A stretch of DNA of 64,000 bases from Paraspadella gotoi. Lineage: Eukaryota > Chaetognatha. The notes beneath the pieces are model-generated. The model had not been told where the DNA came from and did no database searches. It saw nothing but the letters and a program-made list of their open reading frames with translations. Numbering within the stretch: position 1 is the stretch's first letter; the number at the start of each line of letters is the position of its first letter. Both the position numbers and the translations under genes were made by a program. Location: positions 7,960,606-8,024,605 of the forward strand of contig CM119266.1 of the NCBI GenBank assembly GCA_051294375.1, read 5' to 3'. Positions 44,870 to 57,223 of the stretch are shown one piece after another.

Positions 44870-45599
44870 AATAATCTCTTTCCGTCTTTTTTTGTACCAA
44901 CATTTTTTCCTGCAGTCGATACAACCCGCCTTTTTTTTTTTTGTCCTTCTTAGTTCCAAGAAATATTTTTTGCCGCATTAAGTCTTCCGTCACTTTCGCT
45001 TTAATTTAACTTTCTACTTACACTGTGATGTATAGTGATTAAGGTAAGTGATGTAAGTTTTCTTGATTTTCGACTCTTTTTTTTTAAAAAATCTAAGATT
45101 CAATTAACTACATTTTCAGAGAGCCGCCTCTCCTTTGAGAAGATAGGCATTTGTGTTCTTTTGAATTCATAGCCATACGTTAAGTGAAAAGGTTATAATT
45201 TTATAACACTTGTTTTGATTTTTTGTGCTAAAATGAAGGACTATAAGTTTTAAAATCTCCTGTCCTTTCTTTTTCTTTTCTCCTTTAAATCTTCTTCTCT
45301 CTGAACTTTTGGATTTTGTCTATTGAGTAATTGAAATTTGATGGTAATTTAATTTAAAAATTATAATATGCTTAAATTCAAGTCGTGGTACTAAGAAAGT
45401 TGCAAAGTTTGTTTCATACATTGTGTTTTTGCAAAATGTAAAGAACATATTGATCTTTCTCGATCTAATTGACATCCAAAGACAGAATATTTTATAAGGA
45501 AGCCATTCTTCGAATTGTCACTGGTCTGCTGGGTGTTATTCCTTTCATATTCAAAGAGTACGGCTGTAATTTCGCCTTGCAATTGGGTATATCTAGTAT

Positions 45600-47060
45600 T
45601 TAGTCTCCCAAGTTTCTTTAAAAGAACGTATATTTATGAGAATACGTATTTTAACCTTTATTTTGGCAATTATATAATACCGTTTTCTTAACTAATTTAA
45701 ACCTCTTTTTTCCATAACCATATTAAAACATTGATAATTTATGATTTGTGTCTTTTATTATGACCTGAATTATTCCTTTTTATCAACTCTTTAGTATATA
45801 TATGCCCATGGTTGCTATATTATCCATATTTGTTTTGCCCAATTTGATTTCCTAGGCGTAGTCTATATTTTGGCCTTTTTATCAAAATTGTTTCTTTAAT
45901 TTCTTTTCTATTTATTCGAGACATTGACGCTGTGATAATTATGCGTTATGAATATGGATGCTTAAATGTGAATTTTGCAATCCGACGACCAATTAAATTT
46001 AGTATCAAATAATTATTAAACATCCTCATTTTTGCAATCATTTTTTTATAATTAAAATATTAACCCTGCTAATGCTCTTATTATATCATATCCTATTATT
46101 GGGGGTTCCTTGTAATTAAAATATACTGGTATTGTTGGTTTTTGTATGGTTTTCTATTTAAAATTCCAACTAAGATTAATATAGTCAAGCCTTTATCTAT
46201 AAAGATTAAGTGTGGTATAATATTCTTTTTCTAATTTTTTTCTGTTAAAACTGGTTTAAATAATCGGTATACCTGATATCATTATAATGCTAAGTGATGT
46301 GTCAAATTCTGTATTCATGATCATTCAAATTTCTACTCTCATTGTATAGAATTAATCAATTTTCCATGATGTGGGAGAAACTATAAGATAGGTTTTTATA
46401 AATAATGCATGGTGATATTCTTGATTTTTTATATTATTGTATAAATTTTTTAAATAAATAAAGAATAAGTAAAATTAATGCCCTGGTCTTGTCTATTTTT
46501 TGGTTTCTTTTCGGCGTTGTGAGTCGGTGTGTGTGTTTCTCTTTTTGTATTTCCATATTTTGATAGTTTTGTTGAAGATGGTACAAAATCTCTGTAGCCT
46601 TTTAATGCTTAACAATTTAATCCAAAAGGGGTAAAGAGATTTGAAATTTTCTTATCCAAATGTGCTTCCCTTTCAGTCTTATTTAATATTGATTTATTTA
46701 TATATTCATTGGTCTAGATTTTTTCTATTTGGTATAATCTTTAAGTTTTCTAGACCATGTTTTCATTGTTAAAATGTTTATGGATTAAATTTGGAGAATT
46801 TTCCTGACCTTATAGAATGTTTTATTGACCGTTAACTTATTCTTACTATTTTTTGTTTCTTTCTATATATTGCTATTGAACAGTATTAATGACATGATAT
46901 TAAATATAGTTATATTTTCTTCTGTAATTACAAGTTTAAAGATATTTGAGCCATTTAATAATTGGAAAATAAATGTAACATTTTGTTTGATTAGATTTAA
47001 AAAAATTTACATTCCTGTGAATAAAGGGACAAGTGCCTTTCAGTTCAGGAATCTACTCCG
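45600..47060 (-). mobile_element. Penelope-like element fragment, left-arm copy (decayed)
   Basis: On the minus strand the region matches the right-arm element at 56140-57550, first the endonuclease part (47045-46465) and then the start of a reverse-transcriptase part (45950-45640). Many single-base insertions break all frames, and the reverse-transcriptase catalytic part is absent. It is not functional. Confidence 0.7.
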
Positions 47061-48845
47061 TTTTGGCGCTATTTTCGGCAACAGGACCTCATTTCATTCT
47101 TAAATTTTCGAAATCAAGGATTGGGTTAAGGGGATTCGTAAATATTAGAGGTTAAATCATTAGAGTAAAACTCAGTTAAAAATTTAGGGATTGTATGAAC
47201 AGAAACGGAAAAGAGAGCACAGTTATTTTAACTTTTGTTACTTGATAGATTTCGGAATATTTTATGAACCCGTTTATTTTGAAAGTTTAATAAAAAAAGT
47301 TTTTGTAATTAAACTGAAACTATTTGTTTGTTGGCTGACTTTACACGGAGAAAGAACGAGAATTCAAACGTATTTTAATGTTTACATTATTAAAATCATA
47401 AGCGATACTCGAGGAATGAATAACTAGTAACAGTTTGTGTTTGTTATTAAGTGGCGTTTCTTCTTCTTCTTCGTCTTTATTATGACCGACTGGGATGTGA
47501 CGTTCTTTCTCTTGCTGATGCGCTGATATCAAAACCTCCACGTAGAGCCTTGCCTCCGAGTCCCCCTAACATGGGTCTGTACAGTTACAGTACAGAAACG
47601 TCCACAGCGGCGCCACTGTCGCCAAAACAGAAACAGTTCTTATGCAGATTTATATTTATCACTTGCTTTATAATATCATCAAAAATACGTATGATTCTGC
47701 AAAGACGAGTTTTCTGAGTAAGGGATTTTCTGAAAGATTCACATCTGTCATCTAACAAACTCTTTTGGTTTTAACTTTATATGAAAAATTAAAAAACTTT
47801 TGGTAGAAAACTCAAGCTTTTTCATAATATCGGGCATCAGTGGGCCTCTTAATTTGTGGTGGTTCCTGAGGATGTAGGGCGGCGAGGATGGGCCGCAAGG
47901 GGGCACAGGAGGGCCACTGAAAAGAAAGAAAAAAGAAGGAAGGTAAAATAAGAAAACCGTATAATCCGTATCCCTCTATTAGGCCGCTCATGGTTTAAAA
48001 TAAGGCGCTAAATCTCGATCTCATCTTGTCAGAATGTTTACATTTAGACCCATAAGCTCGGTTCGTCGCTCAGACTAGAGAAAAGGCCACAATGATTTGT
48101 GTTTAATAAAAAAAAATCAGTAAGACAATGCATGGGTGGCAAGTCCTGGAGGCCCCAGAGTTTGGAGCACCTGAAGGCATTTTTCAGGCAGAAAATCGGT
48201 AATCGAAACTAAACTAAATTAATGGGAGAGCGGTGGGGGCCGGCCAGCGTGGCCCAGTGGCGGGGCGCCGCCATTATCTCTCGCCGGCCCCTGCTGAGAT
48301 GTGCTTAATAAATCCCTTCAAGACACCGGGCAGGTTATCTTCTCTCTTGGCGTAATTTTTAAAAAAACGTGGGACTAAAATGGGTTCTTTTGCGCCCGCA
48401 TGAGCGCCTGAGAAGAGGAAAGTGTTTTTTCGATCGTGATCTTCGACATGATAGCAAGTTGTTTTTTTTAAAAAAGTTAAAAATATCTGAAGGTTAGGAT
48501 TTTCTTGTTGATGAAAATTTATTGCGGTAAATAATTTATTTATTAAATTTATTAGGTAAAGGAATTTATTTCCTTGGGAGGGCAAATTTATTTGTCAATC
48601 GAATATGGCACGGGAAACCTGCGTTCACGAGCAGGCAGTTAAATACAGAAAAATATTGTTTATTTAAAAAAAGAAAAATTCTTTTTATAATTTTTTTATA
48701 TTTTCAGTTCTTGTCTTTTTTTCTCTCTGTTTTACTTTCTTTATTTTTCTCACTTCTTTTTTCCCACTCGAGCATAACATCAGAGAGCTCATCCAAACGC
48801 AGTTTGACTCTCCGTCCCGGCTCCTCGGTCCACATGCCTCCAAAA
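47061..48845. other. Left-arm non-coding sequence
   Basis: Matches 54470-56140 inverted. Contains a GC-rich GGGCCGCAAGGGGGCACAG / GGCCGGCCAGCG block at 47870-48290. Frames here are shadows. Confidence 0.5.
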
Positions 48846-48853
48846 GTTTTCTC

Positions 48854-48861
48854 TATAAAAG
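48854..48861 (+). promoter_or_regulatory. TATA box of the left-arm gene copy
   Basis: TATAAAAG, 104 bp before the ATG; conserved with the right copy. Confidence 0.55.
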
Positions 48862-48965
48862 GAGAAGAAAAGTGTTAAAACTTTTCATTGGTCGATTTTC
48901 TGAACAAAAACTTTTTTTTCGAAACTAAATTTCCTCTTCGGAAGCGCCAAAAAAAAAAAATCAAA

Positions 48966-50430
48966 ATGAATAGGCAAGTGTCGTGCGCCATCTTGTCCAT
49001 TCGCAATGGTTTTGGGTCAGTCCCCTACAAATGACTTCCTCGTTAATTTGAATGCTCCAATTTGATTTTCCCTTTTTTTTTACAACCTCTTTGTCCATAA
49101 TTTTCCATTTTCCGATAATTTTCCCATTTTATTTTTTGATGCCAGTTTCGGCCGGCATCGGCGAGGCCCAAGAAGAAGTTGTGTCCAAAAAAACTCTACT
49201 TTCCGAGCATTTGAGACAAAAGTAAGTGGCTTAATTATATTTAAAATGTTCTTATTTTTTAAGAAAGTTTTATTTTTTCTTTAGAGTAAGTTGCTTCTTT
49301 CCTTAAGGGATGAAAGCTGCCTTTTCTTTCTTTTTTTAATTAGGAACTTTTTTTTAATCATTTTTTGGTTTTTAAATGGCTTTCATTTTCGTTTTGGGTT
49401 AAGGGCTTTTGTTATTTTTTTCTGTATATATCTTTTGGATAAAGGGTTAATAATTTTTTTGTAAAGTCAGTTATTAAATATTTTAATGTTTTGGCAATAA
49501 CGTTATTTCTACATTTTCTGTGTTCTCTGTTTGCTATCAGCTGATTTCTAACTACAAGAACCGCACGTACGGCTTCGGAGCTAGTTAACCGCGTTAGGTA
49601 ATTAAAATACATAATTATATTTATATATATATTTATACTACACACATGTATACTGGCGTGTGGACGCGGCTATATCGAAAAGAAAAACTTAACGTGCGCT
49701 GCGCCTGTCTGAACGATTAGACGATACAATAATAAGAATGGTGGCAAAGTTTTTTTTAGGCTTTTTAACTTTAATATGACAATGAATGTGGATGTGGATG
49801 GTTTTTTCGGCGCGCTGGCATTGTATTGGCACACGATAATCCATACTTGATATATATTTTTCACTGGTCGTTTCTGAACATGACAGTATTATGACTTATC
49901 TTTAATTCACCTGGCTGAATTTTAAGCTTCATCACTATCCAAGATTGAACCTATTTAATTTTTTGTGTTCAGGTAAGTAAAAACAAAATTTTATGAAGAT
50001 TATATTAACAAATATGCTTAAATTGTCAAACACGTTATGTATTCTACCTTTTTGACGCTTTTATTATGCATTCAGAAATTCTTACATTAATTAATGTCAA
50101 TTTTCTGACAATATTGTTTAATAGAATTTCTTGATAATAAGAAGTTTTTAATAAGAGCGGATATTAGCTGGCCGTGACCTGTGTTATTTTTTTGGGGTCA
50201 TCCCTCTCTTCTCTCGTGTTTCTCTTTCACCCTCTGCTTTCTTTTTCTCCATTACCAGAACGCCTGGGCCGAGAAGTCTTCCTAATTTGGGCATACCGTT
50301 TGTCTCGAAGATGAGGATGAATTCAATGAGTTCAGTCTTCCGCATACAACCGAAGATGATGGAGCCCGACGCGGAAGAAACAACTGAACCTCCAAACGAC
50401 CTCCGAGGCGACGACGGACGCAAATCTTCT
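48966..50430 (+). pseudogene. Broken left-arm copy of the secreted-protein gene
   Basis: Exon equivalents are 48966-49015, 49146-49221, 49541-49597 and 50259 to about 50430, with splice sites still recognisable. Exon 1 is 50 nt against 46 in the intact copy, exon 2 is 76 against 69, and exon 3 is 57 against 39. Small insertions break the signal peptide and the frame. Exon 4 also has small insertions and stops matching before the cationic tail. It is therefore a pseudogene, unless the many single-base insertions are assembly errors. Confidence 0.72.
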
Positions 50431-50448
50431 GTTGGAATACCTCCGAGC

Positions 50449-50573
50449 TTGCAATTTTTCTAATCAAAGATGTTCCAGCTTGTAAGCTTTATCTCGAAAG
50501 ATAATCGAGCTTGCAAGCTTTACAACGAAAGATGTCCGAGCTGGAAAACTTGCTATCCAAAGATCTATTTATC
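50449..50573. repeat. 31-bp minisatellite at the inner end of the left arm
   Basis: Four degenerate units on the pattern CGAGCTTGCAAGCTTTA then CGAAAGATGT, at about 50449, 50477, 50507 and 50539. Confidence 0.7.
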
Positions 50574-50579
50574 TATTTC

Positions 50580-51100
50580 GTTTTTTTTTCCTCTCTTCCG
50601 CACTTTACTTTTCTTCTTCTCCTCTATTTTTTCCTTTCCTCTCTCCCCATATTTATTTTTCTTTTTCTCTCTTCCTCCACCTCTCTATTTTCCTTTCCTC
50701 TCTCCCTCTCTTTCTTCTCCTCCTCCTCTTCCTCCCTTTTATAAATCCTTACAACGAGTTTTCTCTAATCTCCTCCTCTTTCTCCTCTTCCTCCTATTTC
50801 TCCTCTTCCTCCTCTTCCTCCTCTTTCTCTTCTTTCTCTTCTTCCTTCTCTTCCTATTCTTCCTCCTCTTCCTTTTCTTCCTCTTCTTCTCCCTCTTCCT
50901 CCTATTTCTCCTCTTCCTCTTCTTCCTTCTCTTCCTCCTCTTCCTCTTCTTCCTCCTCTTCCTCTTCTTCCCATTCTTCCTCCTCTTCCTATTCTTCCTC
51001 CTCTTCCTCTTCTTCCTCCTCTTCCTATTCTTCCTCCTATTCCTCTTCTTCATTTTCCTCCTCTTCTTCCTCTTCTCCCTCCTCTTTCTTCCCTCTGGCG
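50580..51100. repeat. CTTCCT/CCTCTT polypyrimidine tract
   Basis: Over 500 bp of nearly pure C and T with hexamer and 15-mer periodicity (CTCCTCTTCCTCTTCTTC-like). Long frames on both strands are composition artefacts. Confidence 0.88.
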
Positions 51101-51370
51101 CCGCTTTAAATCATTCCCTCCTTCTGACCCAATTGTAAACGCGCCAAACGAAAGTGACCGCTGAGACTCAGTTGTTGTTGTTGTAACTAGTTGTTGTTGT
51201 TGTTGTAGTTATAGTTATAGATCTACAGATCATCAACAGATGATAGGACTCAGAAGGAACCGCCATTAACTTAACATCGGTTTAAGGTTTTTTGTTTTGG
51301 GGAATGGGTACTATCTCTGGGCAGATTCTGTTTTACTTTTTGTTTTGCTTTTTTCGTTGCTTGTTTCCCG

Positions 51371-51383
51371 GTTGCCAGGCAAC
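51371..51383. promoter_or_regulatory. Perfect RFX X-box-like palindrome
   Basis: GTTGCCAGGCAAC fits the RFX consensus (GTTGCC, short spacer, GGCAAC) and sits in a GC-rich island in AT-rich DNA. No start codon with a convincing gene is seen nearby, so its use is unknown. Confidence 0.4.
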
Positions 51384-51754
51384 GCGGTGCCAGTCGTCTC
51401 AAAGCGAGACGCCCCCTCGATGGGAAAGGTCGGTTCGCAGCGCCAGTCAATCCAATAACTGCCACATTTTCTGAGGGCGCCCTCGAAAATGCCACTCTTC
51501 GATGCCACGCTTCGAGTACCACGCTTCAGGACATTTAATTTAATGTTAATTTAGATAACTCGTGGACTCGTGGTCTCTGACGGTTTCAAGGGTTGAAAAA
51601 GGGTTTGAAGTTCGAACCGGCGAGTTTAAAGGTTGAGTTTGTTTACAGACCTTAAAATGTTTCACTAACTCATGCTTGACTTACTTGACTTCTCCTTTTC
51701 ATAAGTTTCCCTCTCGTCTTTATTCTCTTCGTCAATTCTTTTCTCATATTGGTG

Positions 51755-52370
51755 CGGCCTTAGCTGAAGAAGCATGAATATTAAGGCGGGCCAAAATTGA
51801 CAACTTGTATAACTTTTAATTCCTATTTTCCTTCTATTACTAATCGATTTTCAATGCAACTTTTTGAATTAGTTCATTGGGTTGTGTGCACTGAAGCTTT
51901 TAAATATTTATTAATATATAACAAATGACAAAAATTTTTTTTTTAAAAATTGTTTTTAAGAATGGATTCCTATAGAGCTTGAAAAGTTAAATGAAAGTTA
52001 GTACTACAATTTTAAAAAATTTTGACAAGAAATTGGTTAAAAACAGAAAAAAACGTTAAAAAATCATCATCATCATCATCATTGGCTGAATTTTATAGTT
52101 TTTTAAATTTTTATCAATAAAACAAAAAAATTTTAAAAATTTGTATTAATAACCTTTATCTAACTTTAAAGCTCTATCAGAATCCATTAAAAAAAATTGA
52201 AAAATTCAAAAAAAAATTTTTCACTTTATATAGTAATAAAATAATCTTTAAATGCTTCCGTGCGCTTATTAATAAGATAATTTTTTAAAATTATTTTTAT
52301 TTTCATATTCTCTAACAGTCACTATCATTATTATTTGAGAGAACTTCTAGTTTTCAACCTGTTCCGGCCT
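51755..52370. mobile_element. Palindromic non-autonomous element, copy 1
   Basis: A self-complementary sequence centred on an ATC run near 52065-52085. GGATTCCTATAGAGCTT on the left answers to AAGCTCTATCAGAATCC on the right. A diverged copy with the same core lies at 60600-61160. No coding capacity. Confidence 0.65.
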
Positions 52371-52378
52371 AATGAATA

Positions 52379-52530
52379 TAGTCGGGCATTGCATAAGTTC
52401 ACCCCGCCTATAAGCTTGAATAAAGCCATCAGCTCATGATCACTGGGTTCAATCCCAACCCGGTATCTACCCTCAAGCCTGGTTCCAATCCCAGAAGATA
52501 CTTATGGTAGACTTAAGGCCACTTATCCAC
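52379..52530 (+). mobile_element. tRNA-derived SINE, copy 3 (internally deleted)
   Basis: Matches copy 1 at GTCGGGCATTGCATAAGTTC and at the box B GGTTCAATCCC. It lacks the box A region and most of the body, and ends in the same ACTTATCCAC. Confidence 0.72.
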
Positions 52531-52654
52531 GTGTACTGCAGCTGAAACCTGTCAGTTTTTGAAAATTATAAATTCGTTGTTGGTAAACATTTAAAAAAAA
52601 AAGGCTCTGCTTCTTGATTAAACACAAAAAAAAAGTTATTGTCTGATCAGATGT

Positions 52655-52660
52655 TTTATT
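52655..52660 (-). terminator. Polyadenylation signal of the right-arm secreted-protein gene
   Basis: AATAAA on the minus strand, 269 nt after the stop. The 3-prime UTR between is similar to that of the third gene copy, where AATAAA is found at 59134-59129. Confidence 0.5.
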
Positions 52661-52928
52661 CAACGTAATATATCAAGCAACAAAATAACCTGTAATACAA
52701 AAATTTCAGTAACATTAAAAAATTTGACAAGGTCCTTGAAGTACGTAGATACGAAATTTGTACATTATAATTTTCTTTTTCAACGTTTGCGACCTCCAAG
52801 TTGAAAACATAACAGTATATTATACAGCAACACCATGTAATGCCCATATAACTATACTACAAAACGTTTTTCTTTCTTTCTCTCTTTCTCGCCGTCCCCG
52901 ACTTCATTCCATCTCTCTATCCGCTTAT

Positions 52929-54358
52929 CTATTGCCTGATAGACAACAATTTCAGAATATTGCTGTATTTCTTGAGGCTTCGTTTTTTAGTTTCGGAGAT
53001 TTCGGTCGTCGTCGCCTCGGAGGTCGTTGGAGGTTCAGTTGTTTCTTCCGCGTCGGTGCTGCCATCATCTTCGTTGTATGCGGAGATGAACTCATTGAAT
53101 TCATCCTCATCTTCGGACAAAAGGTATGCCCAAATTAGGAAGACTTCTTCGGCCAGGTCGTCTGGTAATGGAGAAAAAGAAAGAGAGAGTGAGAAACAGA
53201 GAGAGAGAGAGGGATGACCCCAAAAAATACACAGGTCACGGGGCTAATATCGCTTTATTAAAACTTACTTTTATCAAGAAATTTATTAACAATATTGTCA
53301 GAAAATTGAATTAATTATGTAAGATTTCTGAATGCATAATAAAAGCGTCAAAAAGGTAAGAATACATAACGTGTTTGACAATTTAAGCATATTTGTTATA
53401 ATCTTCATAAAATTTTGTTTTACTTACCTGAAAAAAAAATTAAATAGGTTCAATTTGGATAGTGATGAAAAGCTTAAAATCAGGTGAATTAAAGATAAGT
53501 CATAATACTGTCATGTTCAGAAACGACCAGTGAAAAATATTATCAAGTATGGATTTTATCGTGTGCAATACAATGCGCGCGCAGAAAAACATCCACATCC
53601 ACATTCATTGTATATTAAAGTAAAAAGCCTAAAAAAACTTTTGCCACCCATTTTATTATTGTATCTCTAATCGTTCAGACAGGGCAGGACGTTAAGTTTC
53701 TTTTCGATATAGGGTCCCACCCCAGTATATGTGTGTATATAAATATATATATAAATATAATATTGTATTTTAATTACCTAAGGTAATAGTCGAAGCGTCG
53801 GTTGTAGTAGAATCAGCTGGAGAACACAAAATGTAGAAAATAAGTTATTGCAAAAACATAAAAATATAATAACTGACTTTTTACAAAAAAATTATTATAC
53901 CTTTTATCAAAGATATATACAGAAAAATAACAAAAGCCCTTAACCCAAAAGGAAATGAAAGCCATTTAAAAACAAAAAAATGATTAAAAAAAGCTATAAT
54001 AAAAAAAGAAGAAAAGCAGCTCATCCCTTAAGGGAAAGAAAAGCAACTTACTCTTAAAGAAAAAATAAAACTTATCTTAAAAAATAAGAACATTTAAAAT
54101 ATAATTAAAAGCCACTTACTTTGTCTCAAATGCCGGAGTAGAGTTTTTTTGGACAAACTTCTTTTGGGCCTCGCCGATGCGGCCGAAACTGGGATCAAAA
54201 AATAAAATGGAAAATTATGGAAAATGGAAAATTATGGAAAAGGAGTTGTAAAAAAAAAGGAAAATCAAATTGAGCATCAAATAAACGAGGAAGTCATTTG
54301 TAGGTGACTGACCCAAAACCATGGCGATGACCAAGATGGCGACGAACTTGCTATTCAT
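52929..54358 (-). CDS. Small secreted protein with cationic amphipathic tail, four exons, intact
   Basis: Exons: 54358-54313, 54188-54120, 53816-53778, 53161-52929; all GT..AG with matching phases, 128 aa. Residues 1-20 or so are a signal peptide (MNSKFVAILVIAMVL, then SAASA before cleavage). Next come a basic segment RPKRSLSKKTLLRHL, an acidic middle (SEDEDEFNEF) and a Thr/Glu-rich linker (TTEPPTTSEATTTE). The tail KKRSLKKYSNILKLL could fold as a cationic amphipathic helix. KR pairs precede both basic segments, as in peptide precursors. There is no Cys. A TATA box lies 96 bp upstream and AATAAA 269 nt downstream. I know no matching family; an antimicrobial or effector precursor is an inference. 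Confidence 0.75.
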
Positions 54359-54453
54359 TTTTGATTTTTTTTTTTTGGCTCCGAAGAGAAATTTAGTTTC
54401 GAAAAAAGTTTTTGTTCAGAAAATCGAATGAAAAGTTTTAAAACTTTCTTCTC

Positions 54454-54461
54454 CTTTTATA
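54454..54461 (-). promoter_or_regulatory. TATA box of the right-arm secreted-protein gene
   Basis: TATAAAAG on the minus strand, 96 bp before the ATG and in the same place in the left copy. The diverged third gene has TTCAAAAG there instead. Confidence 0.6.
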
Positions 54462-54464
54462 GAG

Positions 54465-56140
54465 AAAATTTTTGGAGCATGTGGACCGAGGAGGCCGGAC
54501 GGGAGAGTCAAACTGGTTTGGATGAGATTAAGTGAATGTTATGCTCGAGTGGAAAAAGAAGTGAGAAAAATAAGAAAGAAAACAGAGAGAAAAAAAGACA
54601 AGAATGAAAATATAAAAAAATTATAAAAAGAAAATTTTTCTTTTTTTAAAAAAACAATTATTTTTTCTGTATTTAAGCTGCCTGCTGTGAACGCAGTTTC
54701 CCGTGCCATATTCGATTGACAATAAATTTGCTCCCAAGAAATAAATTCTTACCTAATAAATTTAATTAATAAATTATTACCGAATAAATTTTCTCACAAG
54801 AAATCCTACCTCAGATATTTTAACTTTTTAAAAACAAGCTTTGCTTTATCATGTCGAAGATCACGATCGAAAACACTTCCTCTTCTCAGGCGCTCATGCG
54901 GGGCAAGAACCATTTTAGTCACGTTTTTTTAAAATTACGCAAGAGAGAAAATAACCTGCCCGTTGTCTTGAAGGGATTATTAAGACATCTCAGCAGGGGC
55001 GGCGAGAGAAATGGCGGGCCCCCCCACTGGCCACCTGGCCGCCCCCCCCCCCGCTCTCCATAATTTTAGTTTTTAGTTTTCGATTACCGATTTTCTGCCT
55101 GAAAAATGCTTCAGTGCTCAAACTTCTGCCTCCAGGACTTGCACCCTGGCATTGGTCTTTTACTGATTTTTTTTATTAAACACAATCATTGTGCCTTTTC
55201 TCTAGTCTGAGCGAGACCGAGCTATGGGTCTAAATTTGTAAACATTCTGACAAGATGAGATTTAGCGCTTATTTTTAACCATGAGCGGCAATAGAGATAC
55301 GGTTATACGGTTTTTCTTATTTTCTTTCCTTCTTTTTTTCTTTCTTTTCAGGGGCCCTCCTGTGCCCCCCTGGGCCCCATCTCGCCGCCCCTACATCTCA
55401 GGACCACCACAAATTAAGAGGCACTGATGGATATTATGAAAAAAAGCTTGAGTTTTTTACCAAAAGTTTTTAATTTTCATATTAAAGTAAAACAAAGAGT
55501 TTGTTAGATGACAGATGTGAATCTTTCAGAAAATCCCTTACTCAGAAAACTCGTCTTTGCAGAATATACGTATTTTTGATGATTATTATAAAGATGATAA
55601 ATATAAATCTGCATAAACTGTTTCTGTTTTGGCGATCATGGCGCCGTGTGGACGTTTCTGTACTGTACTGTACAGACTGTAGGGGGACTCGGGAGGCAAG
55701 GCTCTACGTGGAGGTTTTGATATCAGCATCAGCAGAGAGAAAGAACGTCACGGTAATAATAAAGACGAAGAAACGCCACTGTTTAATAACAAACAAACTG
55801 TACTAGTTTTCATTTCCTCATCGCTTATGATTTTAATTAATGTAAACATTAAAATACGTTTGAATCTCGTCTTCTCCGTGTAAAGTCAGCCAAAACAAAT
55901 AGTTCATTTAATTACAAACTTTTTTTATTAACTTGTCAAAATAACGTTTAAAATATTCCGAAATTTATAGTAACAATAAGTAAAATAACTGTGCTCTCTT
56001 TCCGTTTCTGTTCATAAATCCCTAAATTTTAACTGAGTTTTAACTCTAATATTTAACCCTAATATTACGAATCCCTTAACCCAATCCTTGATTTCGAAAT
56101 TTAAGATGAAATGAGGCGCTGTTGGAAAATAAGGCCAAAA
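54465..56140. other. Right-arm non-coding sequence
   Basis: Upstream flank of the secreted-protein gene and the interval to the retroelement. Includes a GC-rich block at 54990-55060 and GGGGCCCTCCTGTGCCCCC-type sequence at 55350-55390. Nothing coding is supported. Confidence 0.5.
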
Positions 56141-56146
56141 ACGGAG

Positions 56147-56731
56147 TAATTCCTAACTGAAAAAGGCACTTGTCCCTTTATTCAAGAATGTAATTTTTTT
56201 AAATCTAATCAAACAAATGTTACATATTTTCCAATATTAAATGGCTCAAATATTTTAAATTGTAATACAGAAAATATAATATATTTAATATCATGTCATA
56301 TATGTTCAATGCAATATATAGGAGAAACAAAAAATAGTTTAAGAATAAGGTTTAACGGTCATAAAAATTCTATAAGGTCAGGAAAAAGTTCTCAAATTAT
56401 CCATCAACATTTTAACAATGAAAATCATGGTCTAGAAAACTTAAGAATTATACCAATAGAAAAAATTAGACCAATGAATAATATAATAAATCAAAATAAA
56501 TTAAGACTAGAAAGGGAAGCACATTGGGAAAGAAAATTTCAATCTCTTTACCCTTTTGGATTAAATGTAAGATTAAAAGGTACAGGAGATTTTGTACCAT
56601 TTCAACAAAACTATCAAATATATGGAAATACAAAGAGAAAAAAACGATCACACGGAAAAAGAAAACCAAAAAATAGAAGACCAGGGCATATTTTTACTTA
56701 TTTTTATTTATTTAAAAAATTTATACAATAA
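56147..56731 (+). CDS. GIY-YIG endonuclease domain of a Penelope-like element
   Basis: An open frame of 194 codons with no convincing own start, as expected for the 3-prime part of a longer polyprotein. It reads CNTENIIYLISCHIC, QYIGET and RIRFNGHK. These are the GIY-YIG core (here IIYLI..QYIGE) with the catalytic Arg, plus the Cys/His pairs typical of Penelope endonucleases. A downstream LEREAHWERKF carries the conserved Glu and a basic C-terminal tail follows. In these elements it nicks DNA to prime reverse transcription. Here it is followed by, not preceded by, a reverse-transcriptase part, so it is the end of one unit placed before the start of another. Confidence 0.8.
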
Positions 56732-57223
56732 TATAAAAAATCAAGAATATCACATGCATTATATTAAAACCTATCTTTATAGTTTGCCACAAGGAAAATT
56801 ATTAATTCTATACAATGAGAGTAGAAATTTGAATGATCATGAATACAGAATTTGACGAGTTAGCATTATAATGATATCAGGTATACGATTATTTAAACCA
56901 GTTTTAACAGAAAAAAATTAGAAAAAGAATATTATACCAGCATTAACTTTATAGATAAGAGGCTTGACTATATTAATTCTTAGTTGGAATTAAATAGAAA
57001 ACCATACAAAAACCAACAATACCCAGTATATTTTAATTACAAGGAACCCCAATAATAGGATATGATAGTATAAGAGCATTAGCGGGTTTTATTTTAATTA
57101 TAAAAAATGATTTGCAAAATGAGGATGTTTAATAATTATTTGATACTAAATTTAATTGGTCGTCGGATTGCAAAATTCACATTTAAGCATCCATATTCAT
57201 AACGCATAATTATCACAGCGTCA

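Larger units (their letters stand above)
43440..45390. other. AT-rich intergenic region with one gap
   Basis: Contains a CT array (44726-44780), a 25-N gap (44845-44869) and AT-rich sequence. No gene, RNA or element recognised. Confidence 0.5.
45600..50430. repeat. Left arm of a large imperfect inverted repeat
   Basis: Its reverse complement runs collinearly along the right arm (53000-57550). Check points: GAATATGGATGCTTAAATGTG near 45951 against 57180-57200; the TATAAAAG box at 48854 against 54461; CCTAATTTGGGCATACC at 50281 against 53139. The arms differ by many substitutions and small indels. The left arm is about 250 bp longer. It contains a decayed Penelope-like fragment and a decayed secreted-protein gene. 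Confidence 0.88.
50431..52999. repeat. Spacer between the inverted-repeat arms
   Basis: In order: a 31-bp minisatellite, a 500-bp CTT/CCT polypyrimidine tract (50580-51100), a GTT run near 51170-51205, a GC-rich stretch at 51340-51480 with an X-box-like palindrome, a palindromic element (51750-52370), a SINE, and the 3-prime UTR of the right-arm gene. Confidence 0.7.

Noticed and set aside
50470-51138. 222-codon Phe/Leu-rich frame
   Set aside because: Produced by the CTT/CCT tract; composition is entirely repeat-driven.
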